Shown: one piece after another, positions 36,206 to 46,587 of the stretch | Layout of the letters: the number at the start of each line of letters is the position of its first letter | Position numbering within the stretch: the stretch's first letter is position 1 | Assembly: GCA_037892935.1 (NCBI GenBank) | Contig: JAYXKI010000001.1 | Span: forward strand, 1,488,001 to 1,552,000 | Length of the DNA stretch: 64,000 bases | Reading direction: 5' to 3' | From: Phlebopus portentosus | Taxonomy: Eukaryota > Basidiomycota > Agaricomycetes > Boletales > Boletinellaceae | The notes under the pieces: model-generated | Databases searched by the model: none | What the model saw: the letters and a program-made list of their open reading frames with translations, nothing else | What the model was told of the DNA's origin: nothing | Position numbers and translations under genes: made by a program

Positions 36206-36590
36206 CTTCGCTGGATTACCATGTCTATTTGCTGGCTAGAGGATAGAGACGGATTAAGGCATAAAACGAACGTTTTGTAATACGATTTCAAGAACAAGGG
36301 TTTACTTTGGTTCTGTCCCACCGTACAAGAACACTTGAACATTTATTTCTTATACTTTGATTTCTCCAGAATAAATCTGATAATGCCTTTTTAAATTCAG
36401 ATAACAAAACAAGATCATGCAGGTAGCCACGGTATTTATAACAAAGTGATCCTCATCGTCTAAAATGATACTTGTGTTCAAAGATCCCGACTTGAAATTC
36501 AGGAATTCCTCCGTGACTCGTGCTCAAAGGGCCTATCCGGCAATTCCCATATACACCTTAATACCGAGGATACTTCTTCGCAATTAAACT
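36206..36590. other. Intergenic, nothing recognised
   Basis: AT-rich sequence between the tRNA and the 3' end of the lyase gene; no gene or repeat seen. Confidence 0.5.
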
Positions 36591-38936
36591 TCAGAAGTCG
36601 TGCTCGGTAGAACCTGAGCCGACGGAGCTCGTTATAGACGAGGAGCTCACGCTCTGAAGAATTCGGTCGATATAGTTCGCTCCACTCCTGCAATGCAATA
36701 AGAAAACCACGTTGGCATTAGCGGGAATCACCACCAAGAGGGAACGAGCTGAGGGTAAAGAACAGAAGTTCCCTGTGTAGACGTACCATTTTTGGTGAGT
36801 GAGGATATCAACGCCAAGTTCGCGTTCCTTCTGCTGTACGAGCTGGACGTAAGCTAGCATGCCATCCTCTTTAAACCGGCGAGATAGTTCGGCTGTAGAA
36901 GTCAAACATTCAGCAACCGTGTGGTTTCCACGTGCAACTTATTAATATGATACGTGCCCCATGAGACAGCATCGCAGTGCAAACCAGCAAGGGAAACCAA
37001 TTGGAATATGAACCCTTCCTTCGCTAAATCCCACACGAAGTTCTTCAGATCGTTATCTGATCATAGTGGATTGATATTAACGGAGTTTCGCGCGCAGGTA
37101 CAGAGATATGCTGTGCTTACCGGTAAAGCCAAACTTCGCCCAGTTAAACGACGGACTCAGGTTGTACACAAACCACTTTCCTGGGTGAGCATCTCTGACT
37201 GATCCTGAGATGTGTCGTGCAGTAGAAAGATTAGGTGTTGACGTTTCTACCCACAAGAGGTCGGCATAAGGAGCATATATCTTTGCTCGTTTTATTGCCG
37301 CCTGCAAAGTATGCAATCAGTCGCGCCTTCATAATTGAAGATGAATCGTAGTACCTCTTCACCGCCCGTGAAATGATAGTAGCCTTCACGCGTACGTGGT
37401 ACTAAGAGCATCACGATCATTATCATTGCGGCAGGACTAGGTAATATTCACGCACAATCCCAATCCCAGAAGACATCAGTTCCGATGATGTCCTTTGCAA
37501 TATCTCGGGCATGCGTATTTGATTTTCCACTAGCTGCATGAAGGTACTCCCTGAGAGCTGCGTCCTTGTCGGCGATGTGTTCAGACGACTTAATCCCTTT
37601 CTCGACAGCTATAAGAAATAAGTATCGTTACCCGATATCGCATCATTGTCCTCGGATCTATATACCTTGATTGAAAGTGCACAATTCATGCTCTGCCATC
37701 CACTGCTTTTCAAGTAGCTCTAACTCTGCAGAAGTTGCACCGCGTTGTTCTGCCTCGGCGATTTCATCCACTAGGGCAGAACCAGGAGTCGTTGTGCCTA
37801 AGATGAATTCGTGGTCATTGACATCCACGCTTGAAGAAATCAGTCTTGAGGACTCTGCGTCGGAACGGGCGATTAGGAGCATCGTTGAGTGCAGAACATC
37901 GAGTTGGAACCGGGCAGCAATGAGACGGGAGACGTGAGTCGATGTCGGCACTAAAACCTTCCCGCCGAGATGGCCACACTAGTTCTCATTGTTAGATAAC
38001 AGATGTGCAAAACAAGAGACAGACCACACCTTTTTACCGCCATGAAGTTGATCCTCCAAATGAATACCAGCGGCTCCCTAGACCAGTCAGTAATCGTGGA
38101 AATACGTTCCATTTATGAAGCTACGCACAGATTCAGCGAAAAGCTTGACCAGCTTCATAACCGCAGACAGACCACCATGACTAAAACAAAATCAGCGATC
38201 TGTAGTTGGAATACAAAGGTGCAAAGGTTACCCAGTATCCGCATCAGCTATAATAGGCCGAAGATAGTCAACATATGGCATCTTTGCTCGTTGCTCTGGG
38301 GAGGCAGACATTCGTTCATCGTAATGTTTTCGATCGTGTAGCTGTTGTGCTCGGAATATTCGATGCACTTGATTCGGAACAGTAGTGTAAGGATAGTCAC
38401 TGTCGAAGCGAAAGTCGTAGTTTTTGTCCTTCTCGACATGAAGGAGCACAAATGATTACTACTCACCCGAGATCAGGCCCGACCTCATTATTACAAGTAG
38501 TAAGCACACTACTACACGCCCACCCGCTAACATATACAACCTCCTGGTTCGTTACCATTTGTGTCATCTGCACCGGGTCAATCGCACCCATCGTATGCAC
38601 TGGCTTGCCTTCCTCCGCCGCCTTACTCAGCCGCGCATAGAGCTTGTCAGCTGTGAATGTTGACGGTAATGGCAGCACTGGTAAGGATCCCTGCTTCGAC
38701 ACGACATCCGCGGCTGAATACGGTCGCTTGACGTCTTCAAATCGAGGTAATGAGAAGAAACGCGAAAGCTGTTCGCAGCGCGCTTTGAAGTCAGCAGATT
38801 CCTGCTCAACCGTTGGCGGTTCGAGAGGTAAAGGCGCAGAGGGAGAGAATGCCGCCGTGCTTGAGCTGGAGCTCATCGCGCGGGCGCGGGCCAGCAGAAC
38901 TCGCGTACTGAGGCGACGCGGGATTGGCAGATGCAT
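36591..38936 (-). CDS. Isocitrate lyase family enzyme, probably mitochondrial 2-methylisocitrate lyase
   Basis: Cleaves 2-methylisocitrate to pyruvate and succinate (methylcitrate cycle), or isocitrate to glyoxylate and succinate if it is the glyoxylate enzyme. The start at 38936 gives a basic, acid-free leader ([20 protein letters not shown]) like a mitochondrial presequence. Then come [92 protein letters not shown] and [17 protein letters not shown]. The catalytic motif [21 protein letters not shown] is split by an intron between KK and [29 protein letters not shown] and [11 protein letters not shown] follow. It ends SGSTEHDF, with no peroxisomal SKL signal. The leader, the GHLGGK wording and the lack of SKL favour methylisocitrate lyase. 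About ten introns. Confidence 0.88.
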
Positions 38937-39111
38937 GGCGTCGGGAGGAACGGAGTGCCAATGCAGACCGGCCTTGGCTGCTAAAAAGTAGACGAGGTTG
39001 TGCTTATTGAGTAGTTGCCGGTGCCGGATGGCCGATCGACGTGATTGGCGCACACAGTTAGTTTCATACATACGCGAGTCAATTGTAATTTTGGACTGAA
39101 CTGACGCAAAC
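38937..39111. promoter_or_regulatory. Short divergent promoter of the lyase and MED11 genes
   Basis: Only 175 bp separate the two start codons, so both promoters must overlap here. No obvious TATA box on either strand. Confidence 0.6.
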
Positions 39112-39858
39112 ATGAACGCGTCTGAATCGAAAGCTGCTACGAATGGCGAACAACGCGAGCAGCCTTCAGAGCGGATAGATCCAATCTGGACATCAAGCCG
39201 TTCGGCCAGGCAGATTCTGGCACTCACAGATGCTGAAAGGGTGCGCCTCGCAACTCCAGCCACATTCAACATCCGCATTTCTGACTTATATTCCTCTTCC
39301 ATATATCTTACTTTAGGGCATCAACAAGCTGCTCTCACTTGCGGCGTCATCTATTGCCCTTCTGACTTTGCCTCAAACGGATCCTGCAGATAGTTCGCTC
39401 CCACAAGGCGAGGAGCGATCAGAACAGTTCGTCCTTGAAGCCAGCGAATATTTTGAACAACTTGACGTATGTTCGCTTTCAACCATTACCGATGTCTGCA
39501 TCCGTTCATGTGCATTTTTTTACATGCATTCCAGCAAATTCAAATCGATATGCGTTCCTCACTTGCACACATCCGCCAATCCCGCATTCCGCCTTCCGCA
39601 ATTGACGCACCCCCACCAAATTTCATTCCGCAGCCCGCCGGCGTTGGCACACCTATGTCCTCTTCCACATCAGAAAATCCAGATGGAGTTGATGGTTACA
39701 AAGAAAATGATGTTGAAGAGGAAGACATGGCGTCAAAGAGAGGATTGCAGGAGGAACGCATAAACCGAGATGCTTGGCGCGGTGTGCTTGATGCACTGAC
39801 GCGACTGAAACAGGCCCGAGAACGAGAAAACGCGAACCGGATGGACACGTCAAGTTGA
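39112..39858 (+). CDS. MED11: Mediator complex subunit 11
   Basis: Small head-module subunit of Mediator that bridges to RNA polymerase II and TFIIH. Three exons, about 200 residues. Exon 1 ends SARQILALTDAER. Exon 2 begins GINKLLSLAASSIALLTLPQ and contains RSEQFVLEASEYFEQLD. Exon 3 continues QIQIDMRSSLAHIRQSRIPP. The pattern of a helix around the first intron, then F-x3-ASEYFEQLxxIQxxxRSSLAHIRQ, is the Med11 four-helix core. The rest is a Pro-rich stretch and an acidic/charged C-terminal extension (RDAWRGVLDALTRLKQARER) longer than in yeast Med11. Convergent with tubulin cofactor A, 89 bp apart. Confidence 0.82.
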
Positions 39859-39947
39859 TCATAATAAATGCGTTCCAAGAGACAGGATATGTAGCGCACT
39901 ATGAAAGGAATTATCATAATAACGGAATGCTCATCATACAGCATGTA

Positions 39948-40601
39948 TCATTCGTCTTTTCCTTCGGCCTCCAGCGACACCTCTGCAGCTTCCACAGCCA
40001 ACTTCGCCGTATCGAGCGACTCATCTCCCTTAATCCGCTCATCATTCTCCACAGTTTCCTATTGATCAGGACATGAGCACCGGTAGAAGAGACAGAAGGT
40101 TCGGTCATGCAATTGTGCAGAAAGCAATTGACCAGACATTATGCAATCGATGAGACTGGCAGGAGATGAGACGTACCAGTAGATCCCGCAATTTAGCAGT
40201 TTCATCCTTGAGCTTCCCATTTGTCAGGTCCAACGTTTTGATTGTCTCGTTTACCAAGTTTCTCTGATTATTCGTAGTATGACCACATAGACACGACAAT
40301 GGAAGTTTGAGTTGAACTCGGTTTTCATATATGATCGAGAGAAACGTCAGAGCATACCGCATTTTTTGCCTCCCAGCTATCCTGTGCCAGTGTCTTAAAT
40401 TGCTCCGCCTTTACCCTCAGGTCCTCGATCTCTTTGCGATACACATTACTCTCCTTCGTCAGTCTAGTGGGGATGTCCGAACGAAGGTTACATGTTGAGT
40501 TAGGTGAGCTATCGCGAATATACACAAGCAAGACACCCGCACCGCTTGACTATGCCTGTCTTTATTTTAAGCGAGCGTCTGATTGCAGCTTCGTCGCTCA
40601 T
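39948..40601 (-). CDS. TBCA: Tubulin-folding cofactor A
   Basis: Chaperone that captures beta-tubulin after CCT release (yeast Rbl2). The gene is scattered over four short exons; together they give about 120 residues. Exon 1 (start 40601) is MSDEAAIRRSLKIKTGIVKR, with the family hallmark LKIKTGIVKRL. Exon 2 is LTKESNVYRKEIEDLRVKAE, followed by FKTLAQDSWEAKNA. Exon 3 is RNLVNETIKTLDLTNGKLKD, then TAKLRDLL. Exon 4 is ETVENDERIKGDESLDTAKL, then AVEAAEVSLEAEGKDE. All introns are GT-AG and the frame stays open through every join. Long helices with few prolines fit the three-helix bundle. Confidence 0.9.
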
Positions 40602-42834
40602 CGAAAAGAAGAATATTGGTTGAGAGAGAATCGGAGAGAAAGATAGATCAGATCTACACAGAGCAGACTAAATACAGGATCTGCTTGATTTGGCTCCGTC
40701 GATCTGAATTCGCTCAGTATTACACCGCACACGCACAAAACAAAATAGCTATACATAGAGGGCAGAATTACATTTCTGAGCCGCTTATATAGGAAACAGA
40801 ATTGGAAAGCTCGCCTCTGATTGGCTGGATTTCAGTTCCGGATCAAAATTTTCAGGTTCAGAAATAGGGTTTTACCCCCTATGGATAGGTTTCCAGACAT
40901 AAAGCATTTGAATGCATTGCGAACAGGATCTACTGAACGCAGAGTACCACAGTACTAAGTAGTGGATATCAAACCAAAAGTCCTAACCAAGAACCCAAAA
41001 TCCAATCCAGTCCCAGTCTCAATCTACTGCTACAATTGGGAAGGCAGATGGGCAAGGCTCAACGAACGAACGAGATGAATGTAGTCCAGCGCCGCACAAC
41101 GGCGGTAAAATGCATCATAACATAACTATCTACGTGACAAGGCGTGAAAGGTGATTGTCCTCCCTGAGAACGAGTGTGAGCAATAAAAAACGGTGAAGAT
41201 CTTCCGTCAATAAGAAAGCACAAGGAAACAGGGAAGTGAATGATAAGCAAGTGGAAGCCGATTCAAAGCGTAGGTACACTGTACGAAGATACCGTATAGC
41301 GATACTCAAGCGCAAGTTCAGAGACAAATCAGTACCACCGGAGACAGATGGTTCAATAAACCGGGGCATGGAGCAGCACGCATCGGCCGAGGCGCACGGG
41401 CACTCGCTCACGGCGGAGAGCTGACCACAGGGGGAGCGGTACAACTAGGCACGCGCTCAACCACGAAAGCAGCGCTCATGCTCGCTTCAACTCGATTTCG
41501 ATTCAGTCGGGCCAACCAAGCATCTGTCAAGGCCTCTGTAGGCGGTAGCCTGGCGAGGTGGCAAATGCACGCTAGCGGACAGGTCAGGATCGACTGGCAT
41601 CGACGCTAGTTATCGCACATGCAACGATGGACTGGCCAAACGTCGGTTGCGATGAGGCGGATGGCGGGACCAAAACAAGTGCGGGAGCACAGTACCACGC
41701 GCCGATCGACTGGCTACAGGCCGGACGAAGTCAAGATGTAAGGCGCGAAAGCGACGAAGGAGGAAGAGAGTGCCGAAAACAGGTGAACGAACGTTCCGGC
41801 CGGGGACTACTCTAGCCACACCAATTTGTCAACCGTCTGCTGGTGGACGATCGTCCCGTCCCTCACAAGGAGTGACACTGTACGAATGGACATACAGACA
41901 CCACCATAGCAAGACAACCGGCACAAAACGGAATGAGAATGAGCGGTGAGACGAAATCAAATAGCCGGCGACAATAACGGTCTTGAAGGGATGGTGGGTG
42001 TATGGAGATTGTGGTGAATAATCATGTCGAGGCGTAACAAGCAACAAACAATATAAAAAGAATAAAAAATGCATGCACAGGTATGCGAGCAGGCAGAGCA
42101 TCCACAGAATGGTTCCCAGAATTGTCCGGAGAGTCGAAGGAAGGGTTGCCGTAGAGACACGTTGTAAGGATGCAAAGACCAGTGTTTCGGTGACGCTCGC
42201 GAGGTGCGAACGCAGTCGGGAGGAGGAGACGAAAGCGTGCGTAGGAAGACAAGCTGACTGTATAAAAACAAGAAAGCAAACAGTGGCGGCGAGACACTTG
42301 CATCAGCTCTCGCGAGCTGACGACCGGTGCGTCTCAAGCAAACGCGCGCTGCTCTTGCGTCGTGTCGCTGTTCCTCGCAACAAGCCCTCAGTCGTTCGTC
42401 CCAAACTCGTGCTATCCTAGTACAGGGGTTGCAAGATGGTGATGAAGACGGGCGCGGCACGGCCGCGAAGGGGGACAATTCTACGGATTAAAGTGCATCA
42501 CAGAAGCACTACCGTGTATCGTAGACGGGTTGCGAAGCTCGTAACAGAACATGAAATTGATGCGATAGATGCAGAAATGCGTGAGATAAAATGCCGATGA
42601 ATGAGGAAAGATGATGCGTGAAAACAATAAGAAAACGAAGCAGTCGGTCGTAGAAAGCCGTGCATTCCGGGCAGGCATCGTGATACGTTTGTGATTCATA
42701 CTGACGGATTCAGGTAACGGGGATCCCTGGTCGTCATAAGACAAGGGAGATGCACCGAGCAAAGGCTGAAAACTCGGTCCTTTTACGTCTGGCCTGTCCA
42801 GGAAGAGCAGACCAGCCTTCCGCACGAACACTGC
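40602..42834. other. 2.2-kb intergenic region
   Basis: Promoter of tubulin cofactor A on the left and probable long 3' region of the bHLH gene on the right. Open frames on both strands around 41.9-42.5 kb are Cys/Ser/Arg-rich without family motifs. No gene recognised. Confidence 0.5.
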
Positions 42835-43974
42835 TCAGAAGGCGGCCTGTTGCTGCGCTGCGGCGAGGACTGCTCCATGGCGCTCAGCAGTGCTGAGCAT
42901 GAGAGCCTCGTTGAGCCTGGCGTAGAAATTAGTTATCGAGAGATATGCTCATGCATAACGGGAAATAACTTACGACCGCAGACGCTGCGTCTCCATCTCA
43001 GCCTGGTTAAGCCTCGTTTGGAGCTGTTGTTGTGTCATCTCAAGGTACTTGATGTGAGTTGTCGCTAAATTAGGAAAGATCGTCTGTCAGGATATGCAAT
43101 TGACAAATATGGGAAAACATGTGGAGATCGACGTACCTCGATCCAGAAGTGATACTTTGCTTGACTTCTGGTTCGATACCGGGAGCACATCCTTGAGTCT
43201 GCGGTAGCCATCGCGCAGTTCGTCACGACGACGCTGCTCAGACTCAATTCGCTGGCGGCGAATCTCCTCACGGCGCTGATCAGAGTTCACAGCAGTCGAA
43301 ACAGGTGTGAATTCCTCCTCGTCATCATCGCTTGCGTAATCATCCTTGCTCGCGCGGCGTTTGCGCTCGGGCCGCGCGGGACGCACACCGATCGGGTTGA
43401 ATCGGTGTTGACCGCGTGTCGACGACGGAAGACTGCCATTGATAGAGCCAGGCGAGCTGGTGCTGTTGATGGAATTTGATCGGGTCTTGCGTGTCGAGAC
43501 CGCGTTTGAGGAGGGCATGCTGTCCGAGGACAGCTCACCATTGCTCAAGTGCGTCAACGCAGGCGGGCATATACTGTCCGGTGGCGTGAAGGGGCGCGCC
43601 GGTGATCCGGTAGTGAAGGAAGCCGGAGACGAGTAGGCGTAATCGGGAATGCCACCTGCGATGTTGAGCGAATCGAAGGATATGCGTGGGGAACCAGCAC
43701 CCGGAACTAAAAAATCGCAAGGAATGGAAGACAAGCATGAGTAAACACCATCACCGGAAGCAAATTTTATCAGACAGGCAGTGATCGATCACCGACACTT
43801 ACGGGGGACGTTTGCGACGTTAAAGGGTGAGTGAGGAAATTGGAGGTAGTCGAAGCTCTGGTAAGCGTCGACGTAAGGGAAGGGAGGGGTAGAGGAAACG
43901 GCATCCATGGCAAAGGAAGGCGACTTTGGACGATCGAGGTGGTCAAAGTGCTGTGATTCAATGTGGGTAGCCAT
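42835..43974 (-). CDS. bHLH transcription factor, copy 1
   Basis: DNA-binding protein, about 310 residues in four exons. The start at 43974 gives MATHIESQHFDHLDRPKSPS. Then come a Ser/Pro-rich region (GAGSPRISFDSLNIAGG, ARPFTPPDSICPP), a basic patch (RPARPERKRRASKDDYASDD) and the bHLH, REEIRRQRIESEQRRRDELR with DGYRRLKDVLPV and SNQKSSKVSLLDR/ATTHIK. It runs on into a leucine-zipper-like helix (YLEMTQQQLQTRLNQAEMET, then QRLRS). The basic region keeps the E and R used for CANNTG (E-box) contact. A phase-1 intron sits after LLDR inside helix 2. It ends AVLAAAQQQAAF. Close paralogue of the gene at 50411-51590. Probably forms homo- or heterodimers. Confidence 0.9.
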
Positions 43975-45032
43975 TGGAATGTCGGTGAGTATGGAATGTG
44001 AGATGACTGTCAACAACAAGAGGCTTTGTAGGCTTGAAGGCGTAAAAATTGCGGGCGAAGGAGTCGTCAGTAAGAAAAAAAAGAAGAGAAACAAAAAGAG
44101 AAAAACGTGGGTGCAGGGGAAAGAGACAGGAGGGAGAGTAGAGTTGGGGAGAGATGGGAGGAGATCTGTCGGAGTTATATAGGGTCCTAAAGAAGACGAT
44201 AATGAGAGAGTAAGGGGTCTGTCCCATTCCGGATTACGGCTGTGACGGCTAAGAACTGCGCCTGCTAAGATGCCCGCTGATAGGATAGGGCATTTCTTCT
44301 CTTACCAACTTACTACTCCTCGTATTACACTCCTTTCCTTCTTTCTCCTTCGCTCCCAGTCACATCATCTACGGATTCATACCCGGATTCATCCCAACAA
44401 CTCACATTAACCCGTTCATCCCGTTGCTCATTTTGCTTCCGTCTCTTTCTCCCTTACTCCACCTCGCTAGCCACAATACTAGTCACATCCTGGGCCTCTT
44501 GTCCGTTCAACCCCTCGCCCCGATATCCGGAATCGCTATCTGTCCATGATCCGTCACAAGTTCATAATTTACCCGCTCTTGCCCATTTCAGGCCAGGTCC
44601 TTTCCTACGCTCAGGCCAAATCAGTCACATCCTCTGCCTCGAGGCAAAGAATCCCCTTTTCATTTCCAAGTCTTTCCCACCTCTCTCTCATCAAACTCTC
44701 TTCTCCCATCACCTCCTTCTCCCTAGATTCAGTATCTGCGCGCGCTCACAAACTCCGTCTCTTCGCATCCCCCGAGATGCCCAAAAGAAGGAATCTCGTA
44801 TCGTGATAAGTATGACTAACACTGTCCATTCAATACAGTTCAAACACAGACACGGAGTACAACAAGAATATCAGGAGGGATAAGATAAATACAAGTTCAT
44901 AAGTCATTACCCAAGCCCCATGAGTTTCGTAACAGTCGTTAGATCGTATCGCCAACGCAGTCCGTGTGTAACTCGTAATCTGTCCATATCACTCGCACAA
45001 TCACCCTCGACTTCGTCCGAGCAAAAAGGGTA
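43975..45032. other. Intergenic: bHLH promoter and 3' region of the membrane-protein gene
   Basis: CT/AG-rich tracts and a TATA box (44175-44181). The 86-codon plus-strand ORF at 44546-44806 is Ser/Leu-rich and is not supported. Confidence 0.5.
44175..44181 (-). promoter_or_regulatory. TATA box of bHLH copy 1
   Basis: TATATAA on the minus strand about 200 bp upstream of the start codon at 43974. Confidence 0.45.
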
Positions 45033-46587
45033 TCAATCCGTTGCCATCGACAGATCAATGTACTTCTTACCGTGCTGCGTGTCCAGCACTGCCTTGCTCG
45101 ACATGCCGAGCCCTGTGTCAACTTACGAGTTGTAGTACCCTATAACCGAAGTCCAACGTTAATCGATCTCATGGCCGATCTGCCGGACATGAAAGAACAG
45201 AACCGCCGATGTAGACAGAGAACTTTTTCCCAAGTTCTCTTTCTACCCCCAAACGGTCTGAAGAACTCACCTCCATAATACGGGCCTTTCATTTCCCGGT
45301 AGTGTTCCAGCCGTTTCGAGAATCTCCAGTTCAAAAAGAGCATGTACATCTTTGTGCGTGATAGTAACAAAGAAAACAATGAACGCATCGGAGGATCATA
45401 CTGCGGGGTAGACATACCTGAAAACCAATGTCCACGAGCAAGCTGACGATAAAAGCAGAGTACAAGCTGGAAAATCCAGTGGCACAAAATCCGCCGGGCA
45501 TGGACTTCCCGTTGTCGAAGCCATTAGCCACAGATTCGGTCCAAAGTTGACCTCCGTTATTACATTCCCAGGTAATCTTGTCCTTCCTAAACATAAACAG
45601 AAGTCAAGAAGTCAGTTGGGCGAGCAGGAATTTAATATCGGACGAGAAAATCGATATGACACTTCCCGCAGTGCCAAACTGGGAAAAAACCAATCATAGC
45701 GCCGAAAGAAGTACAATAAAACGGAATTCTTCTTGCTTACCCTCGTTGAAGCTCCACAATCATGATAATCGCTCGGACAGCACAAATGACTAGAATGAAC
45801 GGCCAAATAAATTTGCATACTCGGGTCCAGATGTAAGATCTCTGAAGAAGCGATAGATGAGAAAGTCAATAGGTGCTCTAAACTTGATTCCGGAACAAAA
45901 GGGAGACAAGATATAGAGAGGCGAGGCTTTGGAGGTGAACTATTCCGCGATTTCGGAACCTTGACGTGATCTCAGAAATATTACTTACGTTTGAAAGCGC
46001 GAGGATGTTGATTACTGCGGCAGACGCGACGCCAAGCGCGATGCCTCCGTAGATCTGCCTTGAGGACAAGGTGGCAACGGCGCCAGACAAATTAGTTCTC
46101 GATCAAAACACAGGATATGATCCACGAGGTGGAATATACATGGACACATAAGAGTTTCGTACCATTCAGGAAAGACGAAGAACAGATACTGTCCGTACAT
46201 GAGGAGGAAAATACCTCCTGCAATGCTGTACAGCTGATTGTAAAACGAGAATTTACATAATTCAATTTCATTGGTGATGAGTATGTGATACTTACAGAAA
46301 TGACGACGGCCCAAGCTATCGCTCCGTGGCGCTGAAAATGTCACCAATGCAGAGGTGCCGGGAAACCCATTAGCTTCAAATTTACTCCGTCGAAAATGGG
46401 CAGTCGGGAGAGGGTGATGTCTATGATTACAAACGGGCATACCAATGGCAGTACCAACAGGCAATTGTCGCACCTAGATTACCATCGGTAAGATTTATCC
46501 ATGAGCAGCGTCTTAGTGAAATGAGGCCTGAGCTTAGACGCTTACCACATGATATCAAAATATTGAAGAGGGTTCAGGGGATCCCAG
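45033..46587 (-). CDS. Fungal multi-pass membrane protein of unknown function
   Basis: Reconstructed from about nine small exons; the first coding exon with its ATG was not found. The recognisable start is WDPLNPLQYFDIMW/CDNCLL, then RHGAIAWAVVIS/LYSIAGG with IFLLMYGQYLFFVFPEW, QIYGGIALGVASAAVINILA, WPFILVICAVRAIIMIVELQ and a soluble loop, KDKITWECNNGGQLWTESVA with NGFDNGKSMPGGFCATGF. The last membrane segment is SSLYSAFIVSLLVDIGFQ/MY, then LNWRFSKRLEHYREMKGPYY, and the tail ends GKKYIDLSMATD at 45033. About five membrane segments. Three cysteines (ECNN, GFCATG and the WCDNC pair) may form disulfides. The even exon/intron pattern supports a real gene. I do not recognise the family. Confidence 0.7.

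Noticed and set aside
41957..42478. 173-codon minus-strand ORF, Cys/Ser/Arg-rich
   Set aside because: No motif, and open frames occur on both strands here; more likely the 3' region of the bHLH gene.
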